Part shown: positions 25,518 through 35,385 of the stretch, one piece after another
Position numbering within the stretch: position 1 is the stretch's first letter
Layout: every line of letters starts with the position of its first letter
From: an uncultured Acidobacteriota bacterium
Lineage (GTDB): Bacteria; Acidobacteriota; Blastocatellia; Pyrinomonadales; Pyrinomonadaceae
Assembly (NCBI GenBank): GCA_937873515.1
Contig: CALMYB010000002.1
Span: forward strand, 1-59,126
DNA length: 59,126 nt
Reading direction: 5' to 3'
Made by a program: the position numbers and the translations under genes
Notes under the pieces: model-generated
What the model was told of the DNA's origin: nothing
Seen by the model: only the letters and a program-made list of their open reading frames with translations
Databases searched by the model: none

Positions 25518-26903
25518 ATGTCAGCACCAAATATCGAAACGATCGTCTCGCTCTCCAAACGCCGCGGTTTTGTGTATCCGGCGTCGGATATCTATGGCGG
25601 ATTAGGAAGCTCGTGGGATTACGGCCCGCTTGGGGTCGAGCTTGCGAATAATATCAAGAAGAGCTGGTGGAACTGGTCAGTTTACGAACGCGACGACATC
25701 GAAGGCTTGGATTCATCTATCATCCTCAATCGCAATGTTTGGAAGTATTCCGGCCACGAAACGACCTTTTCGGATCCGCTTGTGGATTGTCGCGACTGTA
25801 AGGCCCGCCTTCGACAGGATAAGCTCGATCAGGATGCGAGCGGCAAATTCATTTGCTCGAATTGCGGCTCCACGAACCTGACCGAACCGCGTCCGTTCAA
25901 CTTGATGTTCCGCACTACGATCGGTGCGGTCTCGGCCGATGACGATCCGTCTGCTCTTGCTTATCTTCGCCCGGAGACCGCTCAAGGTATCTTCATCAAC
26001 TTTAAGAACGTGCTCGATACATCGCGGCGAAAACTGCCGTTCGGCATCGCTCAGATCGGCAAGGCGTTCAGGAATGAGGTTACGCCGGGAAATTTCATTT
26101 TCCGCACGCGGGAATTCGAGCAAATGGAGATCGAGTATTTCGTTCGTCCGGAAGAGGTTCAGCAGCTCCATCAGGAGTGGCTCGATGCATATGTTGCCTG
26201 GATCAAAGCTCTGGGTATTTCTGAAGCGAACCTGAAACTTTACGAACAATCGGCTCAAGAGCTTGCACATTATTCTGAGCGCACGGTAGATATCCTGTAT
26301 CGGTATTTCCCCGAACGAAGCGATGAAGAAAAGCAATGGGATGAGCTGATGGGGATCGCGAACCGTACGGATTACGATCTGCGCGTGCACTCAAAGAAAC
26401 CCGAGGACGCTGAAGGCAAACGCATCAATCCGGATTCAACGGAAGATCTTTCGTATTTTGATCCGCAAACGAACGAGCGTTTTTATCCATACATCATCGA
26501 GCCTTCGATCGGCGTAAATCGGACGCTGCTCGCGATAATGATGGATGCCTACACTGAGAAGACGACGGAAAAGGGCGAGACGCGCGTGATCCTAAAACTT
26601 ACGCCGGAAATGGCGCCAATAAAGGCCGCCGTTCTGCCGCTCGCAAAGAACAAGCCTGAGATCGTCGAGATGGCTAAGCGTATCAAGAAGGATCTGCAGC
26701 CTTCGATGCGTGCGGTCTATGACGACACCGGCGGCATCGGTAAGCTTTACGCACGGCAGGATGAGATCGGCACACCGTTCTGCGTAACCGTTGACCACGA
26801 ATCGCTCGAAGACAATTCGGTAACTGTCCGGCACCGCGACACTTGGGAACAGGAACGCGTCAGCACCGACCAGTTGAAGACCTACCTGGCGGACCGCTTA
26901 TAG
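25518..26903 (+). CDS. glyS: Glycyl-tRNA synthetase, alpha-2 dimer type
   Basis: It charges tRNA-Gly. The 461-residue single chain belongs to the eukaryote/archaea-like class II GlyRS form, not the two-subunit GlyQ/GlyS form. It shows RRGFVYPASDIYGGLGSSWD, the motif-1 region with NVWKYSGHETTFSDPLVDCR, two CxxC pairs (DCRDCK, ICSNCG), LRPETAQGIFINFKNVL, GIAQIGKAFRNEVTPGNFIF (motif 2) and the motif-3 area EPSIGVNRTLLAI, then the anticodon-binding domain. Length is normal for bacteria. Confidence 0.95.
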   Translation: MSAPNIETIVSLSKRRGFVYPASDIYGGLGSSWDYGPLGVELANNIKKSWWNWSVYERDDIEGLDSSIILNRNVWKYSGHETTFSDPLVDCRDCKARLRQDKLDQDASGKFICSNCGSTNLTEPRPFNLMFRTTIGAVSADDDPSALAYLRPETAQGIFINFKNVLDTSRRKLPFGIAQIGKAFRNEVTPGNFIFRTREFEQMEIEYFVRPEEVQQLHQEWLDAYVAWIKALGISEANLKLYEQSAQELAHYSERTVDILYRYFPERSDEEKQWDELMGIANRTDYDLRVHSKKPEDAEGKRINPDSTEDLSYFDPQTNERFYPYIIEPSIGVNRTLLAIMMDAYTEKTTEKGETRVILKLTPEMAPIKAAVLPLAKNKPEIVEMAKRIKKDLQPSMRAVYDDTGGIGKLYARQDEIGTPFCVTVDHESLEDNSVTVRHRDTWEQERVSTDQLKTYLADRL

Positions 26904-26926
26904 GGACCCCGGCCTAGCGTCGATCT

Positions 26927-27496
26927 CTAGCGGTGCAGCGGCTTAAGAGCTTCTGCCCAGCGAACTAGCTCATCGAGCAGCGTTTTGGCAGAAGAATCGA
27001 TCGATTTGTTAGAAGAGAACTCGCCTGAATTCTCTTCAATATTGCTGTTTACGAAAGGCACCGCGACGCCTTCCGGAAGCGGCATCATCTTGAGCGTTGT
27101 AACCTGCAGACGAGCGGCCTGAGCTCCGCGAAGGCCTGCAGAGAGACCACCATAGCTGACAAAGCCGCACGGCTTATAATTCCATTCATTATAAAGGAAA
27201 TCCAGAGCGTTAATTAGAGCCGGAGTCGGGCTGTAGTTGTATTCAGGCGCAACGAAGACGAAAGCGTCGGCCGCGGCAACACTCGCACTCCAACGCTCTG
27301 TGTGTTCGTGTTCGTATTGCATCATCCGCGGATGGATCGGTTCGTCATACACGGGCAGATCGAAGTCTGCTAGATCCACCAACTCGACATCGAATCCGCC
27401 ATGTTCGACGGCAAATTCAAAGAACCAACGCGCAACCGAAGGCCCGACGCGTCCTGGGCGTGTGCTGCAAATAATGACCTGTAACTTAAGCGACAT
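26927..27496 (-). CDS. NADPH-dependent FMN reductase family protein
   Basis: The 189-residue flavodoxin-like fold begins LQVIICSTRPGRVGPSVARW, where the STRPGRVG loop binds FMN phosphate. VFVAPEYNYSPTPALINALD and FVSYGGLSAGLRGAQAARLQ are the other conserved blocks. Such proteins reduce quinones, azo dyes or metals with NAD(P)H; the substrate is unknown. It is downstream of the APC permease on the same strand with a 77-bp gap and converges on glyS. Confidence 0.85.
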   Translation of the reverse strand: MSLKLQVIICSTRPGRVGPSVARWFFEFAVEHGGFDVELVDLADFDLPVYDEPIHPRMMQYEHEHTERWSASVAAADAFVFVAPEYNYSPTPALINALDFLYNEWNYKPCGFVSYGGLSAGLRGAQAARLQVTTLKMMPLPEGVAVPFVNSNIEENSGEFSSNKSIDSSAKTLLDELVRWAEALKPLHR

Positions 27497-27573
27497 GATG
27501 CTCTCCTATTGGTGTTCGCCGCGATATATCACAAGGATAACGCCGCAGGTCGTTTCGGTCTAGGCAAGCTCAC

Positions 27574-29496
27574 TTAGCCGCCGACGTGGACGCTTGGGCG
27601 GAGTTCGGGGTCAGGTTCAGCTTGCCTCAGGATCTCGCGCGTCACCGGAGCGGTATCGCCTTCACCGAAAAGAATGTATCGGATCAAGTATTGGATCGGA
27701 TTGCCTTCGCTCCAGCCGAAATATACGTGAGGGATCTTGCCCGTTCGGTCACGCAGGTTAAGGAGCAACGCGGCGATCGCATTCGGGACCGCGGGAGCGT
27801 GGGTGCGTAGGATGCGGTAGCCTGCAATATCGACACCCGTAATGTGCAGCTCACCCGTAAATTCGGAAGCATCGCCGATCTCGATCTCATAGAACAAGAT
27901 CGGATCGCTCGCGGGAATGTGGTTATCGGTGCGCTTCTCGTGCTCTTTGAAGCGATATTCGACGACATCGCCGTCTTCGCGTCGATTCGTGACGATGCGT
28001 ATCTCTTCGTCCGCAAGGTCCTCGATGAACGTCTGGGCCGTGTGGTCGAATTCGATCTTCTGAATTCGGATCTCGGTAGTACGCATCGCACGTGAAACGA
28101 ACGAAGCGACTACAATCGCGAGAATAAAGAGAGACGCGATCTTAAGGCCGTCCGGCCGTTCGATGATGTTCGCTATCGTTGTGTAGGCGAAAATAACGGC
28201 GATGATCAAGAAAACCCATTTGATACTTTGCTTTCGCACCCATGCCGAAATTGTCACTGCGATCGCGGCCGAGGTTATCAGCACCAAGACCCCGGTCGCG
28301 TAGGCTCCGCCCTGAGCCTCAACATCTGCCTCGAAAACGTAGGTGATAACGAAACAGATCAGAGCAAAAATGATCACAAGGGGCCGCGAAGCACGTGCCC
28401 AGTTCGGAGCCATTCCATAACGAGGCAGATACCGCGGCACGATATTCAAGAGGCCGGCCATTGCCGATGCACCGGCGAACCAGAGGATCAATATCGTAGA
28501 AAAATCATAAACCGTTCCGAAGCCGTCGCCGAGTTTTGCGTGGGCAATATAGGCCAAAGCACGGCCCTGGGCCTTTCCTTCAGGACCGAATTCCGCGGCC
28601 GGGATCAAGATCGTCGTGACCAAGCTGCTGCAGATCAGGAAGAAGCTCATAATAAGAGCCGCCGTCCTTAGAAGCTTGCGCGTCTTTTCGATCCGTTTTG
28701 GAGTGTTCACGAGCGGCATTACCGCCACGCCGGTCTCGAAACCAGACAAGCCGAGAGCAAGCTTTGGAAATACGATCAGCGAGAGTCCGATCACGACGAA
28801 GATGCTGCGCGGTTCGCCCGTGTCCGGAAAGGTGAATAAGGCCTGCTCCCAGGAAGTTAGCAGATCCGGGTGCGTAAGGATCTCCCAAAGCCCGACCGTG
28901 ACAACGATCAGGTTCAAGAATAGGTACGAGCTTACAAGGATCAATGCGAGGCCGATCGCTTCCTTGAAACCTTTAAGGAAGATGAGCGCAAGGAAAGCGA
29001 TAAGGCAAGAAGTGACTATGACCGGATGGTTAAAGCCGCCAAACGTGCTTTCGAAAATGGGATTATGGATCAAGTGCTCTGACGCATCAGCAGCCGAGAG
29101 CGTTATCGTGATAACAAAGTCGGTAGCGACGAAACCAAGCAGAGCAAGGACGAATAGTTTGCTTTTCCACCTTGAAAGCAATGCTTCCAGCATTGCGATC
29201 GAGCCTTGGCCCCGCGAGCTCTCCGCTGCGACACGATTGTAGATCGGAAGGGCTCCGCCAAGTGTCAAGAGTACAAGGAAGAGAGTTGCGATAGGCGACA
29301 GATAGCCTGCCGCAACGAAAGCGATACCCGGCTGGTAGCCCAACGTCGAAAAATAATCGACACCGGTCAGGCACATCACTTTCCACCATGGATGAGTGTG
29401 GTGTTCGTTGTTCGTGGGAGCGGCGGCGTTTCGTGAAACGCCTTGCATCAGCCAGTCTCTAAATCTGAATTTTCCCGCCTTAGGCTCTGTTGGCAT
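27574..29496 (-). CDS. APC-superfamily amino-acid permease
   Basis: The 640-residue inner-membrane protein has about 12 hydrophobic segments between residues 40 and 470, beginning [20 protein letters not shown] and [21 protein letters not shown] soluble C-terminal part of about 150 residues follows ([40 protein letters not shown]). The pattern matches a group of large APC permeases in acidobacteria and actinobacteria; the substrate is not known. The cytoplasmic tail may be regulatory (inference). Confidence 0.8.
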   Translation of the reverse strand: MPTEPKAGKFRFRDWLMQGVSRNAAAPTNNEHHTHPWWKVMCLTGVDYFSTLGYQPGIAFVAAGYLSPIATLFLVLLTLGGALPIYNRVAAESSRGQGSIAMLEALLSRWKSKLFVLALLGFVATDFVITITLSAADASEHLIHNPIFESTFGGFNHPVIVTSCLIAFLALIFLKGFKEAIGLALILVSSYLFLNLIVVTVGLWEILTHPDLLTSWEQALFTFPDTGEPRSIFVVIGLSLIVFPKLALGLSGFETGVAVMPLVNTPKRIEKTRKLLRTAALIMSFFLICSSLVTTILIPAAEFGPEGKAQGRALAYIAHAKLGDGFGTVYDFSTILILWFAGASAMAGLLNIVPRYLPRYGMAPNWARASRPLVIIFALICFVITYVFEADVEAQGGAYATGVLVLITSAAIAVTISAWVRKQSIKWVFLIIAVIFAYTTIANIIERPDGLKIASLFILAIVVASFVSRAMRTTEIRIQKIEFDHTAQTFIEDLADEEIRIVTNRREDGDVVEYRFKEHEKRTDNHIPASDPILFYEIEIGDASEFTGELHITGVDIAGYRILRTHAPAVPNAIAALLLNLRDRTGKIPHVYFGWSEGNPIQYLIRYILFGEGDTAPVTREILRQAEPDPELRPSVHVGG

Positions 29497-29685
29497 AGAT
29501 GCGACGCCCTAAACGCCATAAGGCACAAATCCAAGCCATCGAACGGCGGATACGTGCCTTGCCGCCTTTCCCGAATTGCGGGGAAAGACCACTCAAGATA
29601 GTGTATGTACTTTAGCCGGATTCGTAAAGCGCCCGAAGCGGCAGGCGACACAGGGCAACATAGGTATAGTAAGTTTAGAACCGTG

Positions 29686-31104
29686 ATGAATGTTTCAGGA
29701 GCTGAGACGATCGAACTTGCGAGAACGATCCGCGAAGGCGGCGGACGTGCGATGCTTGTCGGCGGCTGCGTGCGCGACGAACTGATGGGCATCGAGCCGA
29801 AGGACTGGGACCTTGAGGTTTACGGCGTCGAGGCTGAAAGGCTGAAGGAGATCCTTGAGGCATTCGCGGCCGATCAGCCGTTGAGCATTGTTGGGGCAGC
29901 ATTCGCGGTCTATAAGATCGGGCAGAATATCGATGTATCGATCCCGCGGCGTGAGAGGAAGGCCGGACGCGGCCACAAGGGATTCGTAATTGAAGGCGAT
30001 CCCGAAATGTCGTTCAAAGAGGCGTGTTCGCGACGCGATTTTACCGTCAACGCGATCTTGAAGGATCCGCTGACGGGCGAGATCGTCGATCCTTTCAACG
30101 GCCGGGAAGACATCGACAGGAAAATTCTCCGGCACGTGTCGGATGAGACATTCGCCGAAGATTCACTGCGTGTCTTGCGTGCGGCGCAGTTTGCCGCAAG
30201 GCTTAAATTCGAAATCGACCCGCGAACCGTAGCTCTTTGTCGTGAGATCGACCTTTCTGACCTGCCAAAGGAGAGGATCTGGGGCGAACTTGAGAAGATA
30301 TTGCTCCTCGCAGAAGAGCCTTCGAAGGGCCTTAAATGGCTTTACAGCCTAAAAGTGGCCGAGAAGCTATTTTCAGAACTCCAGACGCTTGTAGGGGTGC
30401 CGCAAGAGCCGGAATGGCACCCTGAGGGCGACGTTGACGTTCATACGATGATGGTCGCAGACGAGGCTCGCAAGTTGATCGACGACCTGCCTTACGAAAA
30501 GAAAGTTACCGTCATGCTTGCGGCGGTCGCTCACGACTTCGGGAAGCCGCCGACCACAAAGTTCTTTGACGGACGCTGGCGTTCGCACTCGCACGATGAG
30601 GCGGGCGTTGAGCCGACGATCTCATTTCTTGATCGTCTCAGCATCTATACGATAAACGGCTTTGACGTGCGCGAACAGGTGATCCAGCTTGTACGCTATC
30701 ACCTAAAACCCGGCGAATTCTACAAGGCGAACGCAAAGCAGGCAATAGGCGACGGCGCGTTTCGGCGCCTTGCTCGCAAGGTCGAGCCCGATCTGCTCTA
30801 TCGCGTCGCAAAGGCAGACAGCCTCGGGAGAAATCCGGAATGGCTGCCGCCCGAAAAGCGTTTCGGCTCCGAAGCCCAGGAGTGGTTCATCGAGCGCGTT
30901 CGCGACCTGAAGATCGAGGAACGGCCGCCTGCACCGATACTTCTTGGGCGGCACCTGATCGAATTGGGTCTTGAACCTTCGCGACAGTTCAAAGCGATCC
31001 TCGATGCCGTCTATGAAATGCAGCTCGACGGAAAGATCACCGACTTGGACGAAGCGGTTGATGCAGCGAGGGAGATCCTTAGTGGCAATGCTCGAAAGGT
31101 GTGA
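29686..31104 (+). CDS. cca: CCA tRNA nucleotidyltransferase with HD domain
   Basis: It adds or repairs the 3' CCA of tRNA. The ATG at 29686 gives 472 residues; an earlier in-frame ATG at 29605 has no support. The pol-beta type head has RAMLVGGCVRDELMGIEPKD with the DWDLEV acidic pair, then SRRDFTVNAILKDPLTGEIV and EDSLRVLRAAQFAARLKFEI. A C-terminal HD domain has VDVHTMMVADEARK and AVAHDFGKPPTTKF, so it is of the HD-bearing kind with likely phosphohydrolase activity. It is divergent from the APC permease. Confidence 0.9.
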   Translation: MNVSGAETIELARTIREGGGRAMLVGGCVRDELMGIEPKDWDLEVYGVEAERLKEILEAFAADQPLSIVGAAFAVYKIGQNIDVSIPRRERKAGRGHKGFVIEGDPEMSFKEACSRRDFTVNAILKDPLTGEIVDPFNGREDIDRKILRHVSDETFAEDSLRVLRAAQFAARLKFEIDPRTVALCREIDLSDLPKERIWGELEKILLLAEEPSKGLKWLYSLKVAEKLFSELQTLVGVPQEPEWHPEGDVDVHTMMVADEARKLIDDLPYEKKVTVMLAAVAHDFGKPPTTKFFDGRWRSHSHDEAGVEPTISFLDRLSIYTINGFDVREQVIQLVRYHLKPGEFYKANAKQAIGDGAFRRLARKVEPDLLYRVAKADSLGRNPEWLPPEKRFGSEAQEWFIERVRDLKIEERPPAPILLGRHLIELGLEPSRQFKAILDAVYEMQLDGKITDLDEAVDAAREILSGNARKV

Positions 31105-31114
31105 GGTTTTGACG

Positions 31115-31682
31115 ATGGGAAGAATGAAATCATTTCGGTTCGGTCTAGGCTTGATCTTTTGTTTGCTTCTTGCGAACTTCGCCGCTGCCTTTGGACAGCA
31201 AACGTCAGATAAGCCTGAGGCGTTGGTGCGTGAGATCACACGAAAGGGTCATGGGAATATTTTCCCTTTGCGGGAACAGCTTTTTTTCAGACTTTATGGC
31301 AGCGGACGGATAGAATATGAAACACCCTCGCCATTCGACGCGGAAGCAAGTAAACCAAACTGGGACTTTCTTTTAAAGACTTGCTATCTGACCAAGGAAC
31401 AGACCGAAACAGGTGCTTCAGCAAGTGTGTAAAGTCGACGTTGAAAGACTGAATTCCTTTTACCCGCCCGTTGAGAAAGAGATCGATGCCTGGATGGTGA
31501 CAACAGTTCGATTTCCTACTTCAAAAGGCTCGAAAGAGGTCACTTTGCAAAATATTCGACTTCACGACGAGAAGACCACGGAAGTCTATCCTCCTTATTT
31601 ACTCAAGCTTCTCAGACTTATAGAAAAGTTAAGACCAAAAACCGAAGAAGAGAGCACATATAAATGGGACAAGTTGTATTGA
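31115..31682 (+). pseudogene. Small exported protein interrupted by a +1 frameshift
   Basis: The first frame (31115-31432) has a signal peptide (FRFGLGLIFCLLLANFAAAF) and ends GASASV at a stop. The second frame begins no earlier than 31392 and runs to 31682 (DVERLNSFYPPVEKEIDAWM). Removing one A from the AAA at 31407-31409 joins them into one protein of 188 residues reading KEQTEQVLQQVCKVDVERLN through the join, a smooth helix. The gene is therefore either broken, misread, or frameshifted. Family not recognised; it follows cca by 10 bases. Confidence 0.6.
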
Positions 31683-31748
31683 AGGGCTTGCTGGTCCACA
31701 AGACGTTATTGATTGAGGACGCTCAAAAGTCAATATCAGAATGTTAAC

Positions 31749-31918
31749 TAGCTCCGCTAGGAGCAAAATGTTTGTAGCTTACAAAGACAATAAAAACGAT
31801 CAAGCCCGCTAGGGGCGACACCAGCGTATTGAGAAACAACAAGATGTCGCTCCTAACGGAGCCTGCTGGCATTTGCTTGCGGTCGGAGCCTACAAACATT
31901 CCGCTCCTAGCGGAGCTA
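31749..31918. mobile_element. MITE-like palindromic element with 29-bp terminal inverted repeats
   Basis: The left end 31749-31777 (TAGCTCCGCTAGGAGC then AAAATGTTTGTAG) and the right end 31890-31918 are inverted repeats matching at 27 of 29 bases. Inside are further GCTCCTAACGGAGC-like palindromes, including GCCCGCTAGGGGCGACA facing TGTCGCTCCTAACGGAGC. It has no reading frame, is about 170 bp long, and has no clear target duplication. It lies in the 338-bp gap before the malic enzyme. Similar GCTCC-n-GGAGC palindromes are common interspersed repeats in several phyla. Confidence 0.7.
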
Positions 31919-31982
31919 AAGCCGAATTCCGTGCTTTTGAGGCAGTTTCCTGTTGAATGGGTCCCTTGCAGGGCCGGATGCA

Positions 31983-31997
31983 GGCAGGACGCCTGCC
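31983..31997. terminator. GC hairpin in the gap after the malic enzyme
   Basis: GGCAGG and CCTGCC form a perfect 6-bp stem with a 3-base loop, 24 bases past the stop of the malic enzyme on the minus strand. There is no T-run, so it may be a weak terminator or just another palindrome next to the MITE-like element. Confidence 0.35.
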
Positions 31998-32020
31998 TCT
32001 CCAGTCGATAAGACCTTCAG

Positions 32021-33460
32021 TTAGAATTCCGTCTCTGAGGTGGCGCGTTCGCGGCGTGCGACACCGGTTTCGTATGCGGCGTCCTCGACGCGGGCGGCAA
32101 CGGCTTCGCCCACGCGGCGGTCGAAGACGGACGGAATAATGTAATCCGGATGCAGCTCTTCTGGAGCGATTATGTCGGCGATGGCGTTTGCTGCTGCCAG
32201 CTTCATCGCTTCATTTATCCGCGAAGCACGGCAATTCAACGCACCGCGGAAAATTCCCGGGAAGCAGAGCACGTTGTTGATCTGGTTAGGATAATCAGAA
32301 CGGCCCGTCGCCATCACCGCGACATGGCCGACCGTATCCTCGGGCATGATCTCCGGGACGGGGTTTGCCATTGCGAAAATGATCGGGTCTTTCGCCATCG
32401 CCCTTACATCATCGAGATTGATAACGCCGGGAGCGGACAGGCCGAAGAATACGTCGGCTCCTTTAATTACGTCGTGTATCGAACCGGATTCGCGGTCCGG
32501 ATTCGTGTTGTTTGCGTACCACTCCTTGACCCAGTTCATATTCTCCGTCCGATCTTTGTAGATCGCACCGGTCGTGTCGCAGCCAACGATGTTCTTGACA
32601 CCGGCGGCCATTACGATCTTCGAACAGGCGACACCGGCCGCACCGATCCCGTTGACAACTACCTTTACGTCTTCGATCTTTTTCCCTACGATCTTGAGGG
32701 CATTCAGGAGGGCCGCAAGAACGACGACTGCCGTTCCGTGCTGGTCGTCGTGAAACACGGGAATATCGAGCTCTTCCTTTAGTCGATCTTCTATCTCGAA
32801 GCAACGCGGAGCTGAAATGTCCTCGAGGTTTATGCCGCCAAAAGGAACCGCGATACGTTTGATCGTCTGCACGATCTCGTACGGGTCTTTCGTATTCAGA
32901 CAGATCGGAAATGCGTCCACGCCGCCGAACTCCTTAAAGAGCTGGCATTTGCCTTCCATCACGGGCATTGCGGCCGCCGGCCCGATATCGCCGAGCCCAA
33001 GTACGGCCGTTCCGTCTGAAATGACGGCGACGGTATTCTTTTTGATCGTTAGATTGAAAGCTTTTTCAGGGTCTTTGTGTATAGCCTCGCAAATTCTTGC
33101 AACACCCGGCGTGTATGCCATCGAAAGATCCGATCGGGTCTTCAACGGCATCTTCGACGCGATCTCGATCTTGCCGCCCAAATGCATCAGAAACGTGCGG
33201 TCCGAGACGTTGACGACCTCGACGCCGTCGATAGGATCGAGCGAATTGATGATCTCTTCGTCATGTGTTTCGCTCGCCGCGTTTACGGTAATGTCACGTA
33301 CCAAAAAATCCTTACCGACGCTAACGATATCGATACCCTCGATATCGCCCCCAGCCTTCCCGATCGCGGTCGTGATCTCGCCGAGTTTGCCGGGAAGATT
33401 GTGTATTCGAACTCGAAGTGTGAGGCTGTAGCTTGCGTTGGGTGTTTGTGTGTTGCTCAT
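32021..33460 (-). CDS. NAD(P)-dependent malic enzyme with N-terminal ACT domain
   Basis: It decarboxylates malate to pyruvate. The start at 33460 (MSNTQTPNASYSLTLRVRIH) gives 479 residues; longer in-frame starts would add a hydrophobic stretch without a better RBS. An ACT domain at about 10-85 suggests allosteric control by a small molecule. The catalytic part has SMAYTPGVARICEAI, VISDGTAVLGLGDIGPAAAM, IPVFHDDQHGTAVVVLAALL and VVNGIGAAGVACSKIVMAAG (Rossmann). It is the short bacterial type. Confidence 0.88.
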   Translation of the reverse strand: MSNTQTPNASYSLTLRVRIHNLPGKLGEITTAIGKAGGDIEGIDIVSVGKDFLVRDITVNAASETHDEEIINSLDPIDGVEVVNVSDRTFLMHLGGKIEIASKMPLKTRSDLSMAYTPGVARICEAIHKDPEKAFNLTIKKNTVAVISDGTAVLGLGDIGPAAAMPVMEGKCQLFKEFGGVDAFPICLNTKDPYEIVQTIKRIAVPFGGINLEDISAPRCFEIEDRLKEELDIPVFHDDQHGTAVVVLAALLNALKIVGKKIEDVKVVVNGIGAAGVACSKIVMAAGVKNIVGCDTTGAIYKDRTENMNWVKEWYANNTNPDRESGSIHDVIKGADVFFGLSAPGVINLDDVRAMAKDPIIFAMANPVPEIMPEDTVGHVAVMATGRSDYPNQINNVLCFPGIFRGALNCRASRINEAMKLAAANAIADIIAPEELHPDYIIPSVFDRRVGEAVAARVEDAAYETGVARRERATSETEF

Positions 33461-33621
33461 TCCTTTGAACCTGACGCCCACGACCATAAGGGCGGTGTAA
33501 TCGAATAAAAGATAAACAAAAAGTATGACGAAAATCGGTACGGTAAGCAAACTTCGCAGCTTTCGGCCGGCCGTGCGCCGCAGTTCCTTAGGCAGAAATA
33601 TCCTTTGATTTTGCCCATTTT

Positions 33622-33629
33622 GCTATAAT
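33622..33629 (+). promoter_or_regulatory. Extended -10 promoter of hflX
   Basis: TGC-TATAAT (TG at 33621-33622, TATAAT at 33624-33629) is a perfect extended -10. No good -35 is seen at 16-18 bases. Transcription would begin near 33636, just before GAGGAG at 33637-33642, which could serve as the Shine-Dalgarno for hflX. Confidence 0.6.
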
Positions 33630-33654
33630 AGAGGGCGAGGAGACGAGTTTACTT

Positions 33655-35385
33655 ATCAGTAAGGTCAGCGGCTTTACACGAGGCCTAAAACACAATCAAT
33701 TGGTGCGTATCGAACGCCTTGGCACTCGACGCGTACCGCCGTCGGATATTGTCTCGCCCGAGTTTGCTAGGCAGATGTCCGAGATCTCGCTCGAGACGGG
33801 CCGCCAGGTCGGCGTCCTTCTGAATCGGAAGGGCCAGGTCGAATACGTGATGGTCGGCAACGCGAAACAGATCGAGATGCCGGACTTCGGCCGTGCTCGC
33901 GTGTCGAAGGACCGTTTTCGCGGTCTTCGCTGCGTCCATACCCATTTGCAGGGCGAGAAGCTCACGCAGGACGACCTCACCGACCTCGCGCTGCTACGAC
34001 TCGACCTGATGAGCATTATTCAAGTCGAGGCAAACACCGGCCTGCCGGGAATGGTATATTCTGCGCACCTTGTGCCGATGCCGGCCAAAGAGCTTGGTCA
34101 AAACGTTGAAGATGCAGCTTCCGAGCCGTACCAATTCCTCGAACCGAACATCCCGAGCCAGCTCGACGCGGACTTTCTGCAGCTAATAACATCGCTCGAA
34201 GCCGAAATGGCGCGCGTTTCGGAGAGTGCCCGAATCCGTTCGACGGGCCGCGAGCGTGCGATCCTTGTCGGCGTTACGACCGGAGATATAGATGAGGAAC
34301 TCGAGTCGATGACCGAACTCGAAGAGCTTACGGTCTCAGCCGACGTTACGGTCGTCGATTCGTTCATACAGCGGCGTCCGCAGATCGACCCCCGTACCGT
34401 TCTCGGACGCGGAAAATTGGATGACCTTTTGGTTCGGTCGATGCGGCTGGGCGCTGACCTTTTGATCTTCGATGCGGAGCTTTCACCGGCGCAGGTGCGT
34501 TCTTTGAGCGATGCGACCGAACTCAAGGTCATCGATCGTCCGCAGCTGATCCTCGACATTTTTGCGCAGCGTGCACAGAGCCGCGAGGGTAAGCTTCAGG
34601 TCGAGTTGGCTCAGTTGAAATATCTGCTGCCGCGCCTTGTGATCGGGCAGAACTCAGCATTTTCGCGGCTCGCGGGCGGCATCGGGGGACGCGGGCCCGG
34701 TGAAACAAAGCTTGAGACCGATCGCCGCCGCGTTCGCGACCGCATCGCACAGCTTGAACGTCAGGTCGACGCTCTCGGCCGTCAGCGGCAGGAGAGGCGA
34801 AAGAATCGCCTGCAAAAACATCTGCCGATAATTTCGCTTGTCGGCTATACGAACGCGGGAAAGAGCACGCTGCTGAACGCACTTACGCAAAGCGAGGTCT
34901 TTGCACAGAAAAAGATGTTCGCTACCCTCGACCCGACATCACGGCGTTTGCGGCTGCCATACGAACAAGAGGTCATCATCAACGACACGGTCGGATTTAT
35001 ACGTGATCTGCCCGATGCCCTTGTTTCGGCATTTCGTGCGACGCTCGAAGAGATATCTGACAGCAGCCTTCTCGTGCACGTCGTCGATGCGTCGAATCCA
35101 CGCGTCCTTCAGCAGATCGGCTCGGTCGATCACATCCTGGAGGAGTTGGAGTTGAACAAGATCCCGCAGATAATTGCGTTCAACAAGGCCGACCTGCTCG
35201 GCGAAAGCGAGATCACGGCCCTTCAGCGGGAGATCAACTCAGATATCGACTCCGTTGCCGTTTCTGCGATCGAAAAGGCGACCTTGAGGCCCTTGACCGA
35301 ATTGATCGGCCGTCGGATCGGCCATATGCTGACCGACGCAGCGATCCTGCCGACGACCGGTGTTTACGCGGAGGTAAATGGCTAA
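33655..35385 (+). CDS. hflX: GTPase HflX, probable non-AUG start
   Basis: HflX splits stalled ribosomes under stress. The frame from TTG 33700 gives 561 residues, but clear HflX homology (KVSGFTRGLKHNQLVRIERL) begins upstream, where the frame is open and has only near-cognate codons. GAGGAG at 33637-33642 points to a start near ATC 33655 (576 residues); this is inference. The N-terminal half has ETGRQVGVLLNRKGQVEYVM and PQIDPRTVLGRGKLDDLLV; the G-domain has GYTNAGKST (about residue 382 counting from 33700), NDTVGFIRDLP and NKADL. The stop overlaps the pgpH start by 8 bases. Confidence 0.85.
   Translation: MSKVSGFTRGLKHNQLVRIERLGTRRVPPSDIVSPEFARQMSEISLETGRQVGVLLNRKGQVEYVMVGNAKQIEMPDFGRARVSKDRFRGLRCVHTHLQGEKLTQDDLTDLALLRLDLMSIIQVEANTGLPGMVYSAHLVPMPAKELGQNVEDAASEPYQFLEPNIPSQLDADFLQLITSLEAEMARVSESARIRSTGRERAILVGVTTGDIDEELESMTELEELTVSADVTVVDSFIQRRPQIDPRTVLGRGKLDDLLVRSMRLGADLLIFDAELSPAQVRSLSDATELKVIDRPQLILDIFAQRAQSREGKLQVELAQLKYLLPRLVIGQNSAFSRLAGGIGGRGPGETKLETDRRRVRDRIAQLERQVDALGRQRQERRKNRLQKHLPIISLVGYTNAGKSTLLNALTQSEVFAQKKMFATLDPTSRRLRLPYEQEVIINDTVGFIRDLPDALVSAFRATLEEISDSSLLVHVVDASNPRVLQQIGSVDHILEELELNKIPQIIAFNKADLLGESEITALQREINSDIDSVAVSAIEKATLRPLTELIGRRIGHMLTDAAILPTTGVYAEVNG

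Noticed and set aside
28228..28671. 147-residue plus frame antisense to the APC permease
   Set aside because: It is an open frame caused by codon bias of the permease, without family match.
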